A DNA stretch of 64,000 nt from a virus: positions 17,709 to 81,708 of IMG/VR virus record IMGVR_UViG_3300042324_002009; one strand, given 5' to 3'. The notes beneath the pieces are model-generated. The model was given only the letters and a program-made list of their open reading frames with translations, was not told the DNA's origin and ran no database searches. Both the position numbers and the translations under genes were made by a program. Shown here in pieces: positions 61,001-64,000 of the stretch. Within the stretch, counting starts at the first letter, position 1, and the number at the start of each line of letters is the position of its first letter.

Positions 61001-64000
61001 AAGCGGAACTTCAGGTTCTTCCGGCTTAACTGGTAGCTCAGGAACTAGTGGAACTTCCGGTTCTAATGGTTCTAGTGGTACATCAGGTTCAAACGGTTCT
61101 AATGGTTCTTCAGGAACGTCAGGGTCAAACGGTTCTAACGGTTCTTCAGGAACGTCAGGGTCAAACGGATCTAATGGTTCTTCTGGAACTTCAGGTTCTA
61201 ACGGTAGCTCAGGAACATCTGGTTCAAATGGATCAAACGGTAGCTCAGGAACATCTGGTTCAAATGGCTCTAATGGTAGCTCAGGAACTTCAGGATCTTC
61301 AGGAACAAGAGGTACTTCAGGTACTTCTGGTACTAGTGGAACTTCAGGTTCAAACGGTTCATCTGGAACTTCAGGAACAAGCGGTTCAAACGGTTCAAGT
61401 GGAACTTCAGGTTCTAATGGATCAAATGGAAGCTCAGGAACTTCAGGTTCAAACGGTTCTTCTGGCACATCAGGTTCTAATGGTTCTTCTGGAACTTCAG
61501 GAACCAGAGGTACTTCTGGTACATCTGGAACAAGCGGAACTTCCGGTTCAAACGGATCAAACGGAAGTTCTGGTACATCAGGTTCTAATGGCTCAAATGG
61601 ATCAAGCGGTACTTCTGGTTCTAATGGCTCAAATGGTAGTTCAGGAACTTCAGGTTCTAATGGATCAAATGGAAGCTCTGGTACCTCAGGGTCTAATGGT
61701 TCTAATGGTTCTTCTGGAACTAGTGGAACTTCAGGTTCTAATGGATCTTCTGGAACATCTGGTACTTCAGGTTCTAATGGCTCAAACGGTAGCTCTGGTA
61801 CTTCCGGCTCAAATGGTTCTTCAGGAACATCTGGTTCAAATGGATCAAACGGTTCAAGTGGAACGTCAGGTTCTAATGGTTCTTCTGGAACTTCAGGAAC
61901 AAGAGGTTCTTCTGGAACTTCGGGAACAAGCGGAACATCAGGTTCAAATGGTTCTAACGGCTCAAGTGGTACCTCAGGTTCTAATGGATCAAATGGTTCT
62001 TCTGGAACTTCTGGTTCTAATGGATCAAATGGTTCTTCTGGAACTTCAGGTTCTAACGGTAGCTCAGGTACTTCCGGTTCTAACGGCTCAAGCGGAACCT
62101 CAGGTTCAAACGGCTCAAATGGTTCAAGTGGAACTTCAGGTTCAAACGGCTCAAATGGTAGCTCAGGAACATCTGGTTCAAACGGAAGCTCAGGAACTTC
62201 AGGTACTTCAGGTTCAAATGGTTCTAATGGCTCAAGTGGAACATCAGGTTCAAATGGTTCTTCAGGAACATCAGGTTCAAATGGATCAAACGGTTCAAGC
62301 GGTACTTCTGGTTCAAATGGTTCAAACGGTTCTAGTGGAACTTCAGGTACCTCAGGCTCTAACGGCTCAAATGGTAGCTCAGGAACATCCGGCTCAAATG
62401 GTTCTTCAGGAACTTCTGGAACAAGAGGTACTTCAGGTACTTCTGGTTCAAACGGTAGCTCAGGAACATCCGGCTCAAATGGTTCAAACGGTTCAAGCGG
62501 TACGTCTGGCTCAAACGGTTCTTCGGGAACTTCTGGTTCAAATGGTAGCTCAGGAACCTCTGGTTCAAACGGTTCAAGCGGTAGCTCAGGAACATCCGGC
62601 TCAAATGGTTCAAACGGTTCAAGCGGTACTTCTGGCTCAAATGGAAGCTCAGGTACTTCAGGTTCTAATGGTTCTAACGGAAGTTCTGGTACATCAGGTT
62701 CAAATGGCTCAAATGGATCTTCAGGTACATCAGGTTCAAATGGTTCTAACGGAAGTTCTGGTACATCAGGTTCAAATGGCTCTAACGGAAGTTCTGGTAC
62801 ATCAGGTTCTAATGGTTCTTCAGGAACTTCCGGCTCAAACGGCTCAAACGGCTCTAGTGGAACTTCTGGTTCAAATGGCAGTTCCGGTACTTCAGGAACA
62901 CGTGGTACTTCTGGTACATCCGGTTCTAATGGAAGCTCAGGAACGTCCGGCACATCAGGCTCAACTGGAGCAAGTGGAGCAGCAATTAGTGACGGTTGGG
63001 ATTGGGGTACTCCATTAGCCAGTACTAAAATTTATAGTAATAATGGTAATTTAGATGCTGCAACTTCTCTATTAAACATAGCGGAAGTTTCATTAACTTC
63101 AACCAATTATAGTGGAGTGTATCCATCAATTGGTACTGGCACACTAATTAAGACAAATGGTGGAATTGGTGGTCAAATTGTATATTATAGAACAACTGGT
63201 GTAGGTTTTGATACTGGAATATATTGGGAATTTCCAGTAACTTATGTTTCAGGTACACCTTGGACGCCATCTGCTGGCACTGATATTATTGTTGACATAT
63301 CTGCTGCAGGTGTATCAGGCTCGTCTGGTACTTCAGGAACACGTGGTACTTCAGGTACTTCAGGCTCAAATGGTTCTTCTGGAACCTCAGGTTCTAATGG
63401 ATCAAATGGAAGCTCGGGTACATCAGGTTCTAATGGTTCTTCTGGAACTTCAGGTTCTAACGGATCAAACGGTAGCTCTGGTTCTTCTGGAACACGAGGT
63501 ACGTCAGGAACCTCTGGTACATCTGGTTCAAACGGTTCTTCTGGAACATCAGGTACTTCAGGTTCTAATGGCAGCTCAGGTACATCAGGAACTTCAGGAT
63601 CAGCTGGTACTAGTGGTACAAGTTTTATATGGAAAGGTATTTGGGTTGGTGGTACTCTTTATGCGATTAATGATGTAATTTCATTTAACGGAAGTTCTTA
63701 TATTTCTATAGTATCAAGTAATATAGGAAATAACCCGTCTACTAGTCCAGCGCAATGGACGCTAATGGCATCTGCTGGGTCAAACGGCTCATCAGGTACA
63801 AGTGGTACATCAGGCTCAAATGGTAGCTCTGGAACTTCTGGTTCAAATGGCTCAAATGGAAGTTCTGGAACTTCAGGAACAAGAGGTACTTCTGGAACTT
63901 CTGGTTCAAATGGATCATCTGGTACTTCTGGTACATCCGGTTCAAACGGTTCTTCTGGAACTTCTGGTTCTAATGGATCAAATGGCTCATCAGGTACAAG
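52068..64000 (+). CDS. Giant collagen-like fibre protein 3 with N-terminal beta-propeller, partial at 3' end
   Basis: An open frame runs from the ATG at 52068 through the window end: at least 3977 codons without a stop. Residues 1-65 form an attachment-like domain; 66-85 are a short GTS run. Residues 105-470 hold seven repeats of (L/I)xGGxFTTF.....R.RLIRL, most followed by NGTEDTAFY, the delta-60/DUF5122 beta-propeller pattern. Residues 473-3639 are Gly-X-Y triplets dominated by GSN, GSS and GTS, with GTR from the middle on. Residues 3640-3748 are a folded insert (WDWGTPLASTKIYSNNGNLD), then triplets. Residues 3851-3903 are a CBM5/12-like module (WKGIWVGGTLYAINDVISFN, later AQWTLMAS), then triplets again. 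The checked points (53481, 58621, 63000) are all in one frame. I infer a very long host-binding fibre. Confidence 0.85.
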   Translation, partial: MSYKITSPGGVELNDSSANPKLGLLIPTIDDITNASGSAKEGSVIYNKLDNNIYRFTGAAWESAAGSSGTSGTSGSSGTAGTSGSSAIDGISNESFNSSLVTAFTNTTNDSEVITIVNQLSTKIVIGGYFTTFKGATRKSLVRLNIDGSEDIGFYSNLGTGFSAGTYVETVSVQADEKLIIGGDFTTFNTNTRNRLIRLNSNGTEDTAFYTNLGLGFNGTVIQSAVQADGKILVGGVFTTFDGNTRNRLIRLNSDGTEDTAFYTNLGSGITSQVNAITIQSDNSILIGTAAGLIKLNANGTLDSAFNSNLGSNAVDILAIACQADGLILVGGGFTTFNGTTKNGLIRLNSNGTEDTAFYTKIGTGFTGAFTPLGFTINVQSDGRILVGGGFDSFNGGTRHKLVRLFADGTEDIRFYAALGSAVGPGSPSGSQINTILLKNNLILVGGAFTTLNGVTLNNLFSLYNNSNLSSGTVGSSGSNGTNGSSGSSGTSGTSGESGSNGSSGTSGSNGSNGSSGTSGSNGSHGSSGTSGTSGSNGSSGTSGSNGSNGSSGTSGSNGSSGTSGTSGSNGSNGSSGTSGSSGSNGSSGTSGSSGSNGSSGTSGSNGSSGTSGSNGSNGSSGTSGSNGSSGTSGTSGSNGSSGTSGSNGSNGSSGTSGSNGSSGSSGTSGSNGSSGTSGSSGSTGTSGTSGSNGSSGTSGSNGSSGTSGSNGSNGSSGTSGTSGSNGSSGTSGTSGSTGSNGSSGTSGSNGSNGSSGTSGTSGSNGSSGTSGSNGSSGTSGSNGSNGSSGTSGSNGSNGSSGTSGTSGSNGLNGSSGTSGSNGSSGTSGSNGSSGTSGTSGSNGSSGTSGSNGSSGTSGTSGSNGSSGTSGSNGSSGTSGSSGTSGSNGSNGSSGTSGESGSNGTSGTSGTSGSTGTSGTSGTSGTSGTSGSNGSSGTSGSNGSSGTSGSNGSNGSSGTSGSNGSSGTSGSNGSNGSSGTSGSNGSSGTSGTSGSNGSNGSSGTSGSNGSSGTSGTSGTSGSNGSSGTSGSNGSSGTSGSNGSSGTSGTSGSNGSSGTSGSNGSNGSSGTSGTSGSNGSNGSSGTSGSNGSSGTSGTSGSDGTSGTSGTSGSNGSNGSSGTSGTSGTSGSNGSSGTSGSNGSNGSSGTSGSNGSSGTSGSNGSNGSSGTSGSNGSNGSSGTSGTSGSNGSSGTSGTSGSNGSSGTSGSNGSSGTSGTSGTSGTSGSNGSSGTSGSNGSNGSSGTSGTSGSTGSSGTSGTSGSNGSSGTAGSSGTSGSNGSSGTSGSNGSSGTSGTSGSNGSHGSSGTSGSTGSSGTSGTSGTSGSTGSSGTSGTSGTSGSTGTSGTSGSNGSSGTSGTSGSNGSSGTSGSSGTSGTSGSNGSSGTSGTSGTSGSNGSSGTSGSNGSNGSSGTSGTSGSNGSNGSSGTSGSNGSNGSSGTSGTSGTSGSNGSNGSSGTSGSSGTSGTSGSNGSSGTSGSNGSSGTSGSNGSNGSSGTSGTSGSNGTSGTSGSNGSSGTSGSNGSSGTSGTSGTSGSNGSNGSSGTSGSNGSNGSSGTSGSNGSSGTSGSNGSSGTSGTSGSNGSNGSSGTSGSNGSSGTSGTSGSNGTSGTSGSNGSNGSSGTSGSNGSNGSSGTSGTSGTSGTSGSSGTSGTSGSNGSSGTSGSNGSNGSSGTSGSNGSSGTSGTSGSTGTSGTSGSSGTSGTRGTSGTSGTAGSSGTSGTSGSTGTSGTSGISGVDGSNGTSGTSGTSGSNGSSGTSGTSGSNGSSGSSGTSGTSGSTGTSGTSGSTGTSGTSGSSGTSGSSGTSGTSGTSGSNGSSGTSGSNGSNGSSGTSGTRGTSGTSGSNGSSGTSGTSGSTGTSGTSGSNGSSGSSGTSGTSGSNGSSGTSGSNGSNGSSGTSGSNGSNGSSGTSGTSGSNGSNGTSGSNGSNGSSGTSGSNGSSGTSGTSGSNGSSGTSGSTGSNGSSGTSGSNGSSGTSGSNGSNGSSGTSGSNGSSGTSGSNGSSGTSGSNGSNGSSGTSGSNGSSGTSGSNGSSGTSGSNGSSGTSGTSGSNGSSGTSGTSGSNGSSGTSGSNGSNGSSGTSGSNGSNGSSGTSGSNGSSGTSGSNGSSGTSGSNGSNGSSGTSGSNGSNGSSGTSGSNGSNGSSGTSGTSGSNGSNGSSGTSGSTGTSGTSGSNGTSGTSGSNGSSGTSGLNGSNGSSGTSGSNGSSGTSGSNGSSGTSGTSGSNGSSGTSGTSGSNGSNGSSGTSGTSGTSGTTGSTGTSGTSGSSGSIGTSGTSGTSGTSGSNGSSGTSGSNGSNGSSGTSGSNGSSGTSGSNGSNGSSGTSGSNGSNGSSGTSGSNGSNGSSGTSGSNGSNGSSGTSGSNGSNGSSGTSGSSGTRGTSGTSGTSGTSGSNGSSGTSGTSGSSGSNGSSGTSGTSGSNGSSGTSGTSGSNGSNGSSGTSGSNGSNGSSGTSGSNGSSGTSGSLGTSGTSGSSGSNGSSGTSGTSGSNGSSGTSGSNGSNGSSGTSGSNGSSGSSGTSGSNGSSGTSGSLGTSGTSGSNGSNGSSGTSGSNGSNGSSGTSGSNGSNGSSGTSGSNGSSGSSGTSGSNGSSGTSGSSGTSGSNGSNGSSGTSGSNGSSGTSGSNGSNGSSGTSGTSGSNGSNGSSGTSGSNGSNGSSGTSGTSGSNGSNGSSGTSGSNGSSGTSGTSGSNGSNGSSGTSGSNGSSGTSGSNGSSGTSGSNGSNGSSGTSGSSGTRGTSGTSGTSGTSGTSGSNGSNGSSGTSGTSGSNGSNGSSGTSGTSGSNGSSGTSGSNGSSGSSGTSGTRGTSGTSGTSGTSGSNGSSGTSGTSGSNGSSGTSGTSGSNGSNGSSGTSGSNGSNGSSGTSGSNGSSGTSGSNGSNGSSGTSGTSGSNGSSGSSGTSGSNGSSGTSGSNGSNGSSGTSGSSGTSGSSGTRGTSGTSGTSGTSGSTGTSGTSGTSGSNGSNGSSGTSGSNGSNGSSGTSGSSGLTGSSGTSGTSGSNGSSGTSGSNGSNGSSGTSGSNGSNGSSGTSGSNGSNGSSGTSGSNGSSGTSGSNGSNGSSGTSGSNGSNGSSGTSGSSGTRGTSGTSGTSGTSGSNGSSGTSGTSGSNGSSGTSGSNGSNGSSGTSGSNGSSGTSGSNGSSGTSGTRGTSGTSGTSGTSGSNGSNGSSGTSGSNGSNGSSGTSGSNGSNGSSGTSGSNGSNGSSGTSGSNGSNGSSGTSGTSGSNGSSGTSGTSGSNGSNGSSGTSGSNGSSGTSGSNGSNGSSGTSGSNGSSGTSGTRGSSGTSGTSGTSGSNGSNGSSGTSGSNGSNGSSGTSGSNGSNGSSGTSGSNGSSGTSGSNGSSGTSGSNGSNGSSGTSGSNGSNGSSGTSGSNGSSGTSGTSGSNGSNGSSGTSGSNGSSGTSGSNGSNGSSGTSGSNGSNGSSGTSGTSGSNGSNGSSGTSGSNGSSGTSGTRGTSGTSGSNGSSGTSGSNGSNGSSGTSGSNGSSGTSGSNGSSGTSGSNGSSGSSGTSGSNGSNGSSGTSGSNGSSGTSGSNGSNGSSGTSGSNGSNGSSGTSGSNGSNGSSGTSGSNGSNGSSGTSGSNGSSGTSGSNGSNGSSGTSGSNGSSGTSGTRGTSGTSGSNGSSGTSGTSGSTGASGAAISDGWDWGTPLASTKIYSNNGNLDAATSLLNIAEVSLTSTNYSGVYPSIGTGTLIKTNGGIGGQIVYYRTTGVGFDTGIYWEFPVTYVSGTPWTPSAGTDIIVDISAAGVSGSSGTSGTRGTSGTSGSNGSSGTSGSNGSNGSSGTSGSNGSSGTSGSNGSNGSSGSSGTRGTSGTSGTSGSNGSSGTSGTSGSNGSSGTSGTSGSAGTSGTSFIWKGIWVGGTLYAINDVISFNGSSYISIVSSNIGNNPSTSPAQWTLMASAGSNGSSGTSGTSGSNGSSGTSGSNGSNGSSGTSGTRGTSGTSGSNGSSGTSGTSGSNGSSGTSGSNGSNGSSGT
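52638..52867 (+). repeat. 159-base direct repeat within the beta-propeller region
   Basis: About 71 bases starting AATACCCGAAACCGCTTAAT at 52638 recur at 52797 with one substitution (AAT/GAT). The offset is 159 bases (53 codons), one propeller blade. It looks like a recent in-frame blade duplication. Confidence 0.85.
53484..62984 (+). repeat. 9.5-kb Gly-X-Y coding repeat array, Asn-rich type
   Basis: Continuous degenerate 9-base-period DNA encodes GSNGSSGTSG-type triplets. It differs from the upstream arrays in using AAT/AAC (Asn) where they use GAT/GAC (Asp). Arg triplets (GTR) appear first near 57175 and then at irregular 150-1600 base intervals. Copy number in such an array is vulnerable to assembly collapse. 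Confidence 0.93.
63313..64000 (+). repeat. Further Gly-X-Y blocks separated by a carbohydrate-binding-like module
   Basis: The triplet repeats resume at 63313-63618 and from about 63778 to the window end. They flank a folded module (63619-63777) that resembles the small CBM5/12-type domains found in phage fibres. The array continues past the window. Confidence 0.88.

Noticed and set aside
53360-62953. A 3197-codon open frame on the minus strand encoding PEVPELPFEP-type repeats
   Set aside because: It is the complement of the Gly-X-Y repeat array. Its repeat chemistry follows mechanically from GGN/TCN/ACN/AAT codons read backward, and it is antisense to a frame with folded domains at both ends.
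42773-64000. CRISPR array
   Set aside because: The repeats are short, degenerate, in frame and without unique spacers of constant length, and no cas genes are present.
42636-64000. Diversity-generating retroelement acting on the fibres
   Set aside because: No reverse transcriptase, template repeat or adenine-biased variable repeat was seen in the window.

Overview
The window is part of the genome of a large, tailed, T4-like bacteriophage that probably infects a member of the Bacteroidota. The phage assignment rests on a gp32-like single-stranded DNA-binding protein, a gp55-like late sigma factor, a RuvC-like resolvase and a very long virion/tail-fibre region. The host guess rests on a 63-residue Hc1-type histone H1-like protein, a PolB-like 3'-5' exonuclease of a type common in Bacteroidota, AT-rich DNA, and start codons that mostly lack a Shine-Dalgarno sequence and sit behind A-rich leaders. 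No tRNA, rRNA, insertion sequence, CRISPR array or integrase was seen, and no gene-free stretch exceeds 300 bases.

Layout. Bases 1-13888 are all on the minus strand. They carry a partial 5'-3' exonuclease-like gene, the gp32-like protein, the Hc1-like protein, two small proteins with N-termini resembling T4 capsid-targeting sequences (one with an HExxH metalloprotease motif), a class II (B12-dependent) ribonucleotide reductase, a three-S1-domain protein, a 1454-residue protein of unknown role, GroEL and a 3'-5' exonuclease. A 239-base divergent spacer follows. From 14128 nearly everything is on the plus strand: RuvC-like resolvase, gp55-like sigma factor, then a run of very large virion proteins (353 to 1944 residues). 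One lone minus-strand gene (33938-34729) interrupts this run.

From 38.3 kb to the end lies a surface/fibre region: a mucin-like protein with Pro-Thr tracts, a candidate glycosyltransferase, and three collagen-like proteins built on Gly-X-Y triplets such as GTS, GSD and GSN. These are 665, 2448 and at least 3977 residues long. The last runs off the window end, is open from 52068, and starts with what looks like a seven-bladed beta-propeller.

How the genes fit together. Eight copies of [T/A/G]ATAAATA, close to the T4 late promoter core TATAAATA, lie just upstream of genes in short intergenic spaces. They mark likely gp55-driven late units, including the two-gene unit with capsid-targeting-like N-termini. 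Rho-independent-type hairpins end several minus-strand units. The most interesting hypotheses are (1) a phage-encoded O-glycosylation system in which the glycosyltransferase acts on Ser/Thr-rich fibres, and (2) a late operon of internal head proteins that would be packaged and injected, one of them a putative metalloprotease. Both are inferences from sequence.
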